Source of the DNA: Cochlodiniinecator piscidefendens
GTDB taxonomy: Bacteria; Pseudomonadota; Alphaproteobacteria; Rhodobacterales; Rhodobacteraceae
Assembly (NCBI RefSeq): GCF_011326755.1
Contig: NZ_JAAOIE010000002.1
Span: forward strand, 558,001 to 622,000
Direction of reading: 5' to 3'
Length of the DNA stretch: 64,000 nucleotides
The notes under the pieces were generated by a model. It did no database searches. It was not told the origin of the DNA and was given only the letters and a program-made list of their open reading frames with translations. Both the position numbers and the translations under genes were made by a program. Shown one piece after another: positions 10,522 to 19,117 of the stretch; the first letter of the stretch is position 1; every line of letters starts with the position of its first letter.

Positions 10522-12336
10522 TGGCAACACCTCAGGGTGTTCGAACATATCGTAGTAAGCGACGGTATAGACATTCTTATACCATTGCGGCGTGCGGAAC
10601 TGTAACGCGCGCAACACACGATCCAAAGCCCGTACCGCTGTTGTTAGTTCTTCACGCGAATTTGCGGCCTCAACATGTTCAATCAATCGGTCCACAGCGG
10701 GATCTGCAACGCCAGCTTTGTTAAAAACAGAGGTCTGCGCCGTGTCAGATCCAAACCATTGGCGCAACCCAGAACCTGGCGTGTATCCCATACGATAGCT
10801 TTCGGTCAGCATATCAAAATCGTAGCTGCGTTCGCGGTTGGTCGCCTGCGCCTGATCCACGCGATCCTGCACCGCATCTATGCCCAAACGGCGTAGGTTT
10901 TCGATGTATGGATTTATGATTCGCTCAAACGTTTGACTATCGTTCAAAAATTCGACCCGCAGAACTGTACCTTGCGCATTACGACGCATCCCATCGTCGC
11001 CAACCGTCCAGCCCGCGTCGTCTAGCAAGGTTGATGCACGACGCAGCGCACTACGGTCCAGCTGTCGCGAGCGCGACACTGGAGACGTAACAGGCTCATC
11101 GGTCAGCACACCTTCTGGCAAAAGATCAGCCAAAGGTGTTAACAACGCCAATTCAGCTTCGGACGGTATTCCAGTCGCAGCCAGTTCGGTATTTTCCCAC
11201 AGGGAATTATTACGTTCATACAGCCCGTAGAACAGCGTTTCGTTGGACCATTCAAAATTAAACATCAGCCCAATCGCCTCGCGCACGCGCGGGTCCTGAA
11301 ACTGTGGACGTCGAAGGTTGTAGATAAAGCTCTGACCGGGGGCGATATTCCCGTTGGGCAGCTCGCGCTGAACAACCCAGCCTTCTTCTAACGCAGGAAA
11401 ATCATAGCCTGTAGCCCAAATCAGCGACGCTGCCTCATTGCGGAACGTGTAACTACCGCCTTTGAAACCCTCAAACGCAGCGTTGTAATCCGCGTAGTAT
11501 TCGATCCGAATACGGTCAAAATTATTGCGCCCGACGTTTATTGGCAGAGCCTCGCCCCAATAATTTTCGTTGCGGGCATATATCAACGTCTGACCGACAT
11601 CTATTTCATCAATAACATACGGCGCAGAACCAAGCATTGGCGTCAGCATGCTTTCCTCGAGATCAAGGTCGTTCGCTATATAATGCGCTTTTGAAAACAC
11701 CGGCAGACTGCCGACCAGCTCAGGCAAGTCACGGGTTTGCACCCCTTCGACAAAAGTATAGCGCACCTGCAATGGACCCAACATTTCGACACTTGCAACC
11801 TGCCGTTCCAGTTGGGCGCGAAAACTGGGCAATCCCTTTTCCGCAAACACTTCATACGAGAAAATCACATCTTCTGCCGTTAGTAGACTACCGTCAGAAA
11901 ACTCCACATCGGGGCGGATGTTAAAAATCACCCAACTGCGGTCTTCTGGGTATTCTAACGATTCAGCCAACAATCCATAATTTTCGCCAATTGTATCCGA
12001 CGTCGTAGTTAGCAATGTTTCATAAAACATCGATGCCAAGGCTCCGGCACGCCCTTGTGTCGAATAGGGGTTCATCGAATCAAAACCACCAAAAGCCCAT
12101 TCCGAGATTTCACCACCTTTAGGCGCATCAGGATTCACATAATCCAAATGGGCAAAATCAGCCGGATACTTCAAATCACCAAATGTCGAAATCCCGTGAC
12201 TTCGAATGATACTTTCTTGAGCGAATGCCAATCCAGCCCAAAACAAAACAACAACACTTAAGGCCATCAAATGGAACATCGAGAATATACGATGTCGTTG
12301 AATTGAAACGGCCTTGGCGCGGATGCGGTGCTGCAT
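10483..12336 (-). CDS. yejA: Peptide ABC importer substrate-binding protein YejA (frameshifted at its C-terminus)
   Basis: Periplasmic solute-binding protein, SBP family 5. It has 617 residues as read, with a signal peptide ending near AGLAFAQE, then HGISTFGDLKYPADF, NPDAPKGG and the usual family-5 body. The reading frame ends in an unrelated 11-residue tail after HPEVLPP. In the next frame the same DNA encodes YALGELDFWWYNAER, the expected YejA C-terminus, down to a stop at 10437 just before yejB. Removing one T from the CCTTTATG run (plus-strand AAA at 10517-10519) restores a 632-residue protein. So it is either a real frameshift mutation or a base-call error. It is first in the operon. Confidence 0.88.
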   Translation of the reverse strand: MQHRIRAKAVSIQRHRIFSMFHLMALSVVVLFWAGLAFAQESIIRSHGISTFGDLKYPADFAHLDYVNPDAPKGGEISEWAFGGFDSMNPYSTQGRAGALASMFYETLLTTTSDTIGENYGLLAESLEYPEDRSWVIFNIRPDVEFSDGSLLTAEDVIFSYEVFAEKGLPSFRAQLERQVASVEMLGPLQVRYTFVEGVQTRDLPELVGSLPVFSKAHYIANDLDLEESMLTPMLGSAPYVIDEIDVGQTLIYARNENYWGEALPINVGRNNFDRIRIEYYADYNAAFEGFKGGSYTFRNEAASLIWATGYDFPALEEGWVVQRELPNGNIAPGQSFIYNLRRPQFQDPRVREAIGLMFNFEWSNETLFYGLYERNNSLWENTELAATGIPSEAELALLTPLADLLPEGVLTDEPVTSPVSRSRQLDRSALRRASTLLDDAGWTVGDDGMRRNAQGTVLRVEFLNDSQTFERIINPYIENLRRLGIDAVQDRVDQAQATNRERSYDFDMLTESYRMGYTPGSGLRQWFGSDTAQTSVFNKAGVADPAVDRLIEHVEAANSREELTTAVRALDRVLRALQFRTPQWYKNVYTVAYYDMFEHPEVLPPLCTGRVGFLVV

Positions 12337-12442
12337 ATGGTCCTCCGGATGATCGACTACTTTGTTTCCAACAGCCTAAAGGGCCAACAGACACAATCAA
12401 GTCGATTATCCGTGAACACGTCATTCTGAAGAATAATTAATG

Positions 12443-12474
12443 AAAAAGGCCCCCGCATTTCTGCGGAGGCCTTT
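12443..12474 (-). terminator. Rho-independent terminator after the cytochrome c gene
   Basis: The stem AAAGGCCTCCGCAG / TGCGGGGGCCTTT with an AA loop ends in a short T tract on the minus strand. It lies 22 bases beyond the cytochrome c stop and upstream of yejA, so it separates the two units. The A tract on the other side could let it work in both directions. Confidence 0.8.
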
Positions 12475-12495
12475 GAATAATCTGTCGCTAAGAAC

Positions 12496-13017
12496 TTAGT
12501 TGCTCAGAGTTTGCAAGTATCCAATCAGATTTGCACGCTCTTCGATTTTGTTCAAACCGTTGAAGCTCATGGCTGTGCCTGGCGCAAAGTTGCGTGGGCT
12601 TTCAACGAAAGCATTCAACTGCTCAGGCGTCCAGTTTCCTTCGAGACCATCTAATGTGCCTGAGAAACCAAAACCTTCTGCAGAAGCGATATCACGATCA
12701 ACGATGTTGTAAAGTGATGGACCTACGCCGTTTTCACCTTCAGCGATTGAGTGACACGCGCTACATTTGCGAAACACACGTTCGCCGCGGCCGATATCGG
12801 CAGATGCCAATAAGGTAGCGAAGTCTGGGCCTTCTTCTTCAGCACCGGCATCAGCCGCTTCAGCAACTTCGATCACATAAGCGTCGTGCGCTTCTGCGCC
12901 GTGACCTGCAGCAGCCGTATGGTAAAGAGAGTCAGATGCCCACTTCGCCAATAGAAAGATCAGAAAGGCGCCACAGAAGCCGCCTAGGATTTTTGTAAAT
13001 GTCATAGTGTCGAACAT
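12496..13017 (-). CDS. Membrane-anchored c-type cytochrome (cytochrome c-y / c552 type)
   Basis: Electron carrier of 173 residues tethered to the periplasmic face of the inner membrane. An uncleaved anchor (about residues 8-25) is followed by an alanine/glutamate-rich flexible linker (about 35-65) and a class I cytochrome c domain with CSACH at 85-89 and a distal Met in PGTAMSF. This is the layout of CycY/CycM cytochromes that link the bc1 complex to cbb3 or aa3 oxidases. The start at MFDTMTF was chosen because GGGACG stands at good spacing; an ATG four codons upstream has no clear site. It fits the cbb3 oxidase at the window start. Confidence 0.9.
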   Translation of the reverse strand: MFDTMTFTKILGGFCGAFLIFLLAKWASDSLYHTAAAGHGAEAHDAYVIEVAEAADAGAEEEGPDFATLLASADIGRGERVFRKCSACHSIAEGENGVGPSLYNIVDRDIASAEGFGFSGTLDGLEGNWTPEQLNAFVESPRNFAPGTAMSFNGLNKIEERANLIGYLQTLSN

Positions 13018-13136
13018 GTCGCGTCCCATGTTGCTCGTTTTTCCGGCCTATCTATCCGCTTCCATTGCCTTTCTGCAAGGTGTAGTTACCGCGACCAATC
13101 GACCAATTTGCAAAAATACCAGTAGAAAGAGGGAAA

Positions 13137-13967
13137 ATGGCTGAAAAAATTGCATTTCAGGGGGAGCTAGGTGCCTATTCCCACGAAGCATGCCGTATTG
13201 CGCGGCCGAATCTCGAGCCCTTACCCTGCCGCACTTTTGAAGACGCGATAGAGGCTGTTCGCAGCGGGGCAGCAGAACTTGCAGCACTACCGGTAGAGAA
13301 TTCAACCTATGGTCGGGTCGCCGATATTCATAGCCTGCTGCCACGTTCAGGCCTTCACATAATTGATGAAGCTTTTGTGCGCGTTCACATCAACCTATTA
13401 GGTGTGCCAGGAACAACCATCGACGACATTCAATCAGCGATGAGCCATACTGTTTTACTGGGCCAATGCCGTAACTTCCTAGGAAAACATGGCATTCATC
13501 GTGTTGTTGGCGCAGATACTGCGGGATCTGCCAAACAGGTTTCCGAAGACGCTAATCCAGCACAGGCCGCTTTGGCTTCTGAACTCGCAGGAGAGATCTA
13601 CGGGCTCGATTTGCTCGCGCGTCATATAGAAGACGAAGGCAACAACACCACTCGTTTTCTTATCATGTCGCGTGAACCTAACCTGACCCGCCGCGGTGAT
13701 TCGCCCATGCTCACCAGCTTTGTATTCCGGGTTCGCAACATCCCTGCTGCTCTCTACAAAGCGATGGGGGGATTCGCCACAAATGGCATCAACATGATCA
13801 AACTCGAAAGTTACATGGTTGATGGCTCATTTACTGCGACTCAATTTTTTGCCGAAATCGAAGGCCATCCAGATGACCGGAACGTACAATTGGCAATGGA
13901 AGAGCTGTCTTATTTCACTTCAGAAGTAAAGTTATTGGGCGTTTATCCCTCAGCTTCAAAGCGCTAA
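13137..13967 (+). CDS. pheA: Prephenate dehydratase
   Basis: Converts prephenate to phenylpyruvate in phenylalanine synthesis. It has 276 residues with no chorismate mutase domain. The N-terminal catalytic domain begins KIAFQGELGAYSHEA and holds PVENSTYGRV and the conserved TRF (NNTTRFLI, near 180). An ACT regulatory domain occupies about 195-272 and carries IKLESYMVDG, matching the phenylalanine-binding region, so feedback inhibition is likely. It is divergent from the cytochrome c gene, with a terminator after it. Confidence 0.96.
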   Translation: MAEKIAFQGELGAYSHEACRIARPNLEPLPCRTFEDAIEAVRSGAAELAALPVENSTYGRVADIHSLLPRSGLHIIDEAFVRVHINLLGVPGTTIDDIQSAMSHTVLLGQCRNFLGKHGIHRVVGADTAGSAKQVSEDANPAQAALASELAGEIYGLDLLARHIEDEGNNTTRFLIMSREPNLTRRGDSPMLTSFVFRVRNIPAALYKAMGGFATNGINMIKLESYMVDGSFTATQFFAEIEGHPDDRNVQLAMEELSYFTSEVKLLGVYPSASKR

Positions 13968-13971
13968 ATAA

Positions 13972-13997
13972 GAAAAAGCGCCTTAACGGCGCTTTTC
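13972..13997. terminator. Bidirectional terminator between pheA and the SRPBCC gene
   Basis: The perfect stem GAAAAAGCGCC / GGCGCTTTTC with a TTAAC-like loop has A and T tracts on its two sides. It overlaps the stop codon of the minus-strand SRPBCC gene and lies 5 bases after pheA, so it can end both transcripts. Confidence 0.82.
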
Positions 13998-14438
13998 AAT
14001 CTCATCCGCAAATTCAGCGATTCGCTTTTTGTAACGCCGGGTGAGATTAGATTTTACCAGTTTCAGAGATTGCACCGTAAGACGCCCCCCGATCGATGTC
14101 GGTTTGAGCTCAGTCGTCACCGATAAGCGCGTTCTATTCGCAGCAAGCGCGAGCAATTCCACATTCACTTCGCCCCTCAGCCCAGTTGAAATCGTTATGA
14201 TATCCAAACCGTTGGGCGCCTCATTACGCACCAATTCTGCTGCAACCTGACGATCCTTACTCCGGAATTTGAACCCCAGATCCCATCCCTTCAATGCATT
14301 GGCTTGGACCAAAGATGTTCTTGGATGCACCGTCGCCCCGCGTCTTAATGCAAGACGCTCAAAAGCCTGAAAATCTGAAACAGCCGCAAACACTTCGTGG
14401 ATTGGTGCTTGGATGTCTTCGCGTGTTGAGAATTTCAT
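13983..14438 (-). CDS. SRPBCC-fold (START/polyketide cyclase-like) protein
   Basis: A 151-residue cytoplasmic protein of the SRPBCC superfamily, whose members form a deep hydrophobic cavity. The opening MKFSTREDIQAPIHEVFAAVSDFQAFERLALRRGA is the typical first strand and helices, and the C-terminal long helix (KLVKSNLTRRYKKRIAEFADEIEKR) closes the fold. Ligand and reaction are unknown. It follows nudC by 37 bases on the same strand and is probably cotranscribed with it. No signal peptide is seen. Confidence 0.82.
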   Translation of the reverse strand: MKFSTREDIQAPIHEVFAAVSDFQAFERLALRRGATVHPRTSLVQANALKGWDLGFKFRSKDRQVAAELVRNEAPNGLDIITISTGLRGEVNVELLALAANRTRLSVTTELKPTSIGGRLTVQSLKLVKSNLTRRYKKRIAEFADEIEKRR

Positions 14439-14475
14439 AGCCCTGCCTGTTTTTTTGAGTTGGCGCTATTTTGCT

Positions 14476-15444
14476 TTAATTCAGACGATCCGCAAGCCAA
14501 TTAGACAGAATAAAATGCGCAATTGAACCTACTCTTGCAGGTTTCATCTTTGGATGCTCCCCCGCAAAAGCCGTCATCATGTCTTCACGGGTCACCCAAA
14601 ACGCATCCTCAATTTCCTCAAGGTCTATGGTTATCTCTGTATTCAATGCCTCTCCCCAGCAGCCAAACATCAAAGAATTTGGGAATGGCCATGGCTGACT
14701 AGATAAGTAAGAAACCGCACCCACATTGATACCGGCCTCTTCAACGACTTCCCGTCGAACAGCAGCTTCTATCGTTTCACCCGGTTCGACGAATCCCGCC
14801 AACAAAGAATACATCCCTTCGGGCCAACCTGGGCTGCGCCCCATCAAAACGCTGTTTCCATGCGTGATCAGCATTATCACCACCGGGTCGGTACGCGGAA
14901 AATGCGGTGTCCCACATGCCTCGCAATTACGTTGCCATCCCGCCATAGCCATTTCGCTTTTCTGGCCGCATTTTGCACAAAACCCATGACTGCTGTGCCA
15001 AGCCAACATAGCCTTTGCCGTCACAAGCAACTCACCGTCACGCCTTGAAAAATGTGTCATTACACTACGCAATTCAACAAATCGGTGCTCCGGTGGGCAA
15101 TCTGGATGTTTTTGCTCACTCGGATCAACAAACTGCCCGACATCAGACAAATCTTGTGCTTCAGGCTCCCAATCAGAAATATCAACGGCAAATCGCGCTA
15201 TGCCCCCATCATCCCCCAAGTAGATCGCTTGCGAAAATCGCTCAGACAACCACTCAGTATGTGTTGGTAAAAAACCCGCCGCATCCCGTGCATGCCCCGC
15301 AATCAACGGCTTGCCGCGCCAAATTGGTAAGACAGTCGCACCCTCTGACAACCACAACGCGCTGATCGCTTCGACATCCCCACGCAATTCAGCCCGTCGT
15401 TCCAAACCCGACCCACCAAAAGTCACCTGTTCAGCAATTTTCAT
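14476..15444 (-). CDS. nudC: NADH pyrophosphatase / NAD-capped RNA hydrolase NudC
   Basis: Nudix hydrolase that cleaves NAD(H), and in studied homologues removes NAD caps from RNA. It has 322 residues with the start at MKIAEQVTFGG, supported by AGGGAG; the longer frame upstream has no ribosome site. A zinc ribbon (CAKCGQKSE...RNCEACGTPHFPR) precedes the Nudix box GFVEPGETIEAAVRREVVEE, complete with RE-x2-EE, then SQPWPFPNSLM, the hallmark of the NudC subgroup. An SRPBCC gene follows. The upstream region holds TTGCAAC repeats that may be a regulator site. Confidence 0.95.
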   Translation of the reverse strand: MKIAEQVTFGGSGLERRAELRGDVEAISALWLSEGATVLPIWRGKPLIAGHARDAAGFLPTHTEWLSERFSQAIYLGDDGGIARFAVDISDWEPEAQDLSDVGQFVDPSEQKHPDCPPEHRFVELRSVMTHFSRRDGELLVTAKAMLAWHSSHGFCAKCGQKSEMAMAGWQRNCEACGTPHFPRTDPVVIMLITHGNSVLMGRSPGWPEGMYSLLAGFVEPGETIEAAVRREVVEEAGINVGAVSYLSSQPWPFPNSLMFGCWGEALNTEITIDLEEIEDAFWVTREDMMTAFAGEHPKMKPARVGSIAHFILSNWLADRLN

Positions 15445-15494
15445 TTTGCACTCCCTGTTGCGGGCTTTGTTGCATGTGAAAAAACAGATGGCAA

Positions 15495-15510
15495 TTTGCA
15501 ACATTGCAAC
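15495..15510. repeat. TTGCAAC direct repeats upstream of nudC
   Basis: TTTGCAACATTGCAAC contains two TTGCAAC units at 8-base spacing. An inverted GTTGCA sits at 15469-15474. They lie 25-66 bases before the nudC start. Similar TTTGCAA words occur upstream of malyl-CoA lyase. A regulator of the RamB/PccR kind uses TTTGCAAA-like sites, but a link is inference only. Confidence 0.4.
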
Positions 15511-15706
15511 CTAAGGTGGATAAATATTCAAAAAATTATCTATTTCTCTAGCAACCCGCAAAAACCACCGTTAATGTCTCATCAACATCATCTGGCTGAC
15601 CTACGGTATTGGTATTTGTAGTTTTTTTAACAAGTCGCGGGTGGAAAAACGTATAACCAATACCGAGTACCGGCGCTGTTTATAGGTCGGCACTGCAGGA
15701 GCCGCC

Positions 15707-17611
15707 TTGATTACACTGCATCCCTTTTCTGCCAATGCAGCCAAAGACCAAGCCCACTTGCGCCTAATCGAAACCACCGATTTGCACGTGCACGTGTTGC
15801 CGTATGATTACTATACAGATCGGCCTGACGATTCGATTGGGTTAGCGCGTATCGCATCGTTAGTTTCAAATCTGCGCAGTGATGCAAGCAATTCTTTGCT
15901 TTTCGATGACGGTGATTTTCTTCAGGGTAGCCCCATGGGGGATTACATTGCCTATGAACGTGGCATGCGCGACGGCGACCTTCACCCTATTATAGCCGCG
16001 ATGAATGCGATGGAGTTTGATGCCGCAACGATAGGCAATCATGAGTTCAATTACGGGCTAAGCTTTTTGTTGAAATCCCTCGCAGGTGCTGAGTTTCCCG
16101 TCGTTTCCGCAAATGTAGTTCGTGAAAAACGAAACGAACCAACAAATGATACCCCTCTCGTGCCCCCATACAAAATCCTGAACCGCGTGGTCATCGATGG
16201 GATTGGGCAACACCACAACATCAAGATTGGGGTTATTGGCTTTGTCCCGCCATTGGTGATGAATTGGGATCGGCGTCATTTAGAAGGCAATGTTCAAACC
16301 CGAGACATTATAGAAGCCGCTCAGGCATATATTCCAGAAATGAAAGAGCGTGGCGCAGAACTAATTATCGCGCTGAACCATTCTGGCATCGCCGAAGCTA
16401 ACACTTTTGAGGGACAAGAAAACACTTCGGTCGCCCTAGCCGCCATTGACGGAATCGATGCAATCCTTTCGGGTCACCAACATTTGCTTTTCCCAGGTCC
16501 AGCGTTTGACGGTCTTATCGGTGTCGACACCCAAAAGGGCACTTTGATGGGAAAGCCAGCCGTAATGGGTGGATTCTGGGGATCACACTTGGGCCTCATT
16601 GATCTGATGATTGAACAAAGCGGCGGGCAATGGCGCGTTATAGCTCATGAAAGCAAAACCTGCCCAATGCCGCCTCACCGAGAAAAGGCTGAAAAGTTCT
16701 CTGATTGCTCGCGCCCTGTTCTTTCTGCGGTTCAGAAAGCGCATGCCGAAACCCTTCAGTATGTCAGACGGGGGGTTGGAAAAACCTCCACACCACTGCA
16801 CAGTTATTTTTCGCTGATAGCTCCCGATGCCTCTGAGCAACTCGTTTCTTCGGCACAATTATGGTATCTGAAGATGATGCTTGAGGATAGCGAGTACGAT
16901 CAACTCCCCCTTCTATCAGCTTCAGCTCCGTTTAAAGCAGGTGGCCGAGGTGGCCCCACCAATTACACGGATGTTCCTGCGGGCGATTTGGCCATTCGTA
17001 ATATCGCCGACCTCTATCTTTACCCAAATACATTTCGGGCACTATGCATCACCGGTTTAGAGCTAACAGAATGGCTAGAGCGATCTGCGGGGCAGTTCAA
17101 TCAAATCCATCCGGGACAGCAAAACCAGATTTTGCTGAACCCTGACTTTCCTAGCTATAACTTTGATGTGGTGTCGGGTGTAACTTACACCATCGACCTT
17201 AGTCAGCCCTCTCGTCTCGACTCCAGAGGCGTTTTGGTGAACCCAAAGGCCCGACGCATTACGCAATTGCAATATCAAGGTGTTGATGTTCGCACAGATC
17301 AAAAATTTATCATTGCTACAAACAGCTACCGCGCGAGCGGCGGTGGTGACTTCCCTGGGGCATTTACTGATAACACTGTCTTTGAAGGCCCGGATACCAA
17401 TCGCGACGTGATTGCACGTTACATCTTAGAACATGACGTCATTCATCCAAATACCGATCGCAATTGGTCTTTTGCACCGATGCCGGACACGACCGTACTC
17501 TTTGATACCAGTCCGGCGGCACATACCTTCCTCGGGGACATCGATCATATGAACATCACACCTGATGGGAACACCGAAGACGGCTTTGCGCGATTTAAGA
17601 TCAAATTGTGA
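15707..17611 (+). CDS. cpdB: 2',3'-cyclic-nucleotide 2'-phosphodiesterase / 3'-nucleotidase (CpdB-like)
   Basis: Metallophosphoesterase with a C-terminal 5'-nucleotidase domain, 634 residues, predicted to break down 2',3'-cyclic nucleotides and 3'-nucleotides. Metal-site motifs are ETTDLHVHVLPYDYY (near 22), DDGDFLQGSP, IGNHEFNYG, LNHSGIAE and LSGHQHLLFPG. The substrate-binding domain has FKAGGRGGPTNYTDVPAG and NSYRASGGGDFPG. The start is TTG at 15707, set by an AGGAG five bases upstream. The protein shows no signal peptide, although enteric CpdB is periplasmic; it starts directly with about 18 residues before the first strand. Confidence 0.93.
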   Translation: MITLHPFSANAAKDQAHLRLIETTDLHVHVLPYDYYTDRPDDSIGLARIASLVSNLRSDASNSLLFDDGDFLQGSPMGDYIAYERGMRDGDLHPIIAAMNAMEFDAATIGNHEFNYGLSFLLKSLAGAEFPVVSANVVREKRNEPTNDTPLVPPYKILNRVVIDGIGQHHNIKIGVIGFVPPLVMNWDRRHLEGNVQTRDIIEAAQAYIPEMKERGAELIIALNHSGIAEANTFEGQENTSVALAAIDGIDAILSGHQHLLFPGPAFDGLIGVDTQKGTLMGKPAVMGGFWGSHLGLIDLMIEQSGGQWRVIAHESKTCPMPPHREKAEKFSDCSRPVLSAVQKAHAETLQYVRRGVGKTSTPLHSYFSLIAPDASEQLVSSAQLWYLKMMLEDSEYDQLPLLSASAPFKAGGRGGPTNYTDVPAGDLAIRNIADLYLYPNTFRALCITGLELTEWLERSAGQFNQIHPGQQNQILLNPDFPSYNFDVVSGVTYTIDLSQPSRLDSRGVLVNPKARRITQLQYQGVDVRTDQKFIIATNSYRASGGGDFPGAFTDNTVFEGPDTNRDVIARYILEHDVIHPNTDRNWSFAPMPDTTVLFDTSPAAHTFLGDIDHMNITPDGNTEDGFARFKIKL

Positions 17612-17690
17612 TCTTTCCCATCGGAATTTCCCCTCATTCTTGTTTGTCAGATTGGTTTAGGCCTATTCTGAAATCAAAAGGGAACGCGCC

Positions 17691-18029
17691 ATGGGCTTTT
17701 TTCGCAAAATCATTTTCTCAAGCCTCATTGGTGGGGCGGGCCTGCTGTACCTTACAAACCCATCGGACACTGTAGCCCAAGAACAGTTTCGCGATGTATT
17801 TGTCGAAGACGTCGTTCTCTCACGGACACCAGATGATCTAAATGCGGGTGAAACCGCTTTGCTTGCTTTGTGCCGCGCCACACCGGATCAATGCTATGAC
17901 GCTGTTCAACTTGGTCTGCGGTTTGCTTTCAGTGACCTATACATTGCAAAGCGTGTTCAGGTGTCTGGCTTTGGTGGTGGTATGAACTGCCTGAGCACAC
18001 GATTTAAAATGTGGTGCACCGCGCCATAA
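17691..18029 (+). CDS. Small secreted protein of unknown function
   Basis: I do not recognise this family. The 112-residue product has a signal-like N-terminus (MGFFRKIIFSSLIGGAGLLYL, then a VAQE cleavage-like site near 30). The mature part has four cysteines (in LCRATPDQCYDA and MNCLSTRFKMWCTAP), which could form two disulfides in the periplasm. AAAAGGGAAC precedes the ATG. It stands alone between the cpdB gene and the SRP RNA gene on the same strand. The length, ribosome site and clean signal peptide support a real gene. Confidence 0.68.
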   Translation: MGFFRKIIFSSLIGGAGLLYLTNPSDTVAQEQFRDVFVEDVVLSRTPDDLNAGETALLALCRATPDQCYDAVQLGLRFAFSDLYIAKRVQVSGFGGGMNCLSTRFKMWCTAP

Positions 18030-18080
18030 CGGGGCAGACTCACCCTTGCAATACATCAACGGCTCCCCTAAATAGAGCTT

Positions 18081-18174
18081 GAGAGGTTGGCGCGGGCGAG
18101 CGCCTCGCCAACCTGGTCAGATCCGGAAGGAAGCAGCCACAACGAGCCCCGCTTGGGTCGATGTCCAGCCTCTC
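18081..18174 (+). ncRNA. ffs: Signal recognition particle RNA, small bacterial (4.5S) type
   Basis: The RNA scaffolds Ffh for co-translational membrane targeting. The invariant domain IV core GGTCAGATCCGGAAGGAAGC lies at 18116-18135. The ends GAGAGGTTGG (18081-18090) and CCAGCCTCTC (18165-18174) pair over ten positions with one G-U, giving about 94 nt, normal for the 4.5S form. Exact mature ends may differ by a few bases. The usual downstream partner dnaX lies 3.1 kb further on, separated by three unrelated protein genes. Confidence 0.95.
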
Positions 18175-18399
18175 ACCCTTACGCCCTGCAATCGGTTGCT
18201 AACGCAATATCGATGGGCGGTTCCCAAATCAGGCCAACGCCTTGGTTGAAATTTACGCAATTTTTTTATGTATCGCTGCCCGAAGACGAGAACGCAGGCT
18301 GCTGTACATGACAAGCATCTGCGACTACATCGAAGACATGTGAATGGGACCGGGAATGTGTATAACAGAAAAGTTTCTCACCCCAAATGGCACTAAAAG

Positions 18400-18978
18400 A
18401 TGACATTGGCACAAATTTTATTCACAGCGGTGCTACTTACTTTTGTATTTAACACCCCGTCCGCAGCTGAACTGCCCAGAAATGCTTCGTTCCCCGCAAT
18501 CGCCGCACACCACTGCAACGCAGAATGGGCTAGAATTGAAGAATTAACCCCAGACGCTTGGGCTGCGTACGATTTGCTCGAAATTGTCCCAGAGATTGAT
18601 CCCGTCACCACCGAAGCATATAATAAGTTCGCTACGGCAACAATTGCATTTGGAGACTATACAACGTCCTTCGTAGGCTTCTATGACGAAGAAAATCATA
18701 CTCCCTCATATATAGCTCTGGCACGCGCGCAATACGACTTGGCAATTTGCCTTACCCTAACGGAAACGGAACGGAACTTAATCGTCGATTTGGCGCGAAC
18801 AGAATTCGACGAAGCTGATACTGATATTCACGCAGTCTTATTTGAACCCTTCGACCTATTTGAGTGTTTGCAAATGGCCCAAGCGAGCGAAGCAATCTTC
18901 GCCCTAGAATTATCGCATCAATCTTTGCCGTTCGATTTTACAGCTATCACATCGGCAAATATGAAAATATGCAACTAA
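18400..18978 (+). CDS. Secreted protein of unknown function
   Basis: No family is recognised. The 192-residue product opens with a clear signal peptide (MTLAQILFTAVLLTFVFNTPSAAEL, cleavage likely after SAA near residue 23). The mature part is acidic and largely helical in look, with cysteines in HHCNAEW, AICLTL, FECLQM and the C-terminal KICN, which may form disulfides. No membrane segment is seen after the signal. The ribosome site is weak. The gene looks more AT-rich than its neighbours and sits between ffs and dnaX, a place often free of genes in relatives, so recent gain is possible. Confidence 0.6.
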   Translation: MTLAQILFTAVLLTFVFNTPSAAELPRNASFPAIAAHHCNAEWARIEELTPDAWAAYDLLEIVPEIDPVTTEAYNKFATATIAFGDYTTSFVGFYDEENHTPSYIALARAQYDLAICLTLTETERNLIVDLARTEFDEADTDIHAVLFEPFDLFECLQMAQASEAIFALELSHQSLPFDFTAITSANMKICN

Positions 18979-19117
18979 TCTCAGTACAACATATTTCACA
19001 GTCGATTGTTCATTGAAAAATTAGGCAGCATCCATAGGTCTTGCTTGCCACTCCTGACCCTCCACAAACATTTCTCAGCCTCCTTTCTCTTTCGGCTTTC
19101 AGGAAGCTCCTTCTCCT

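Noticed and set aside
10510-10530. Programmed +1 frameshift in yejA
   Set aside because: CCT-TTA-TGC is not a known slippery site, no stimulating structure is seen, and relatives need no frameshift; mutation or base error is simpler.
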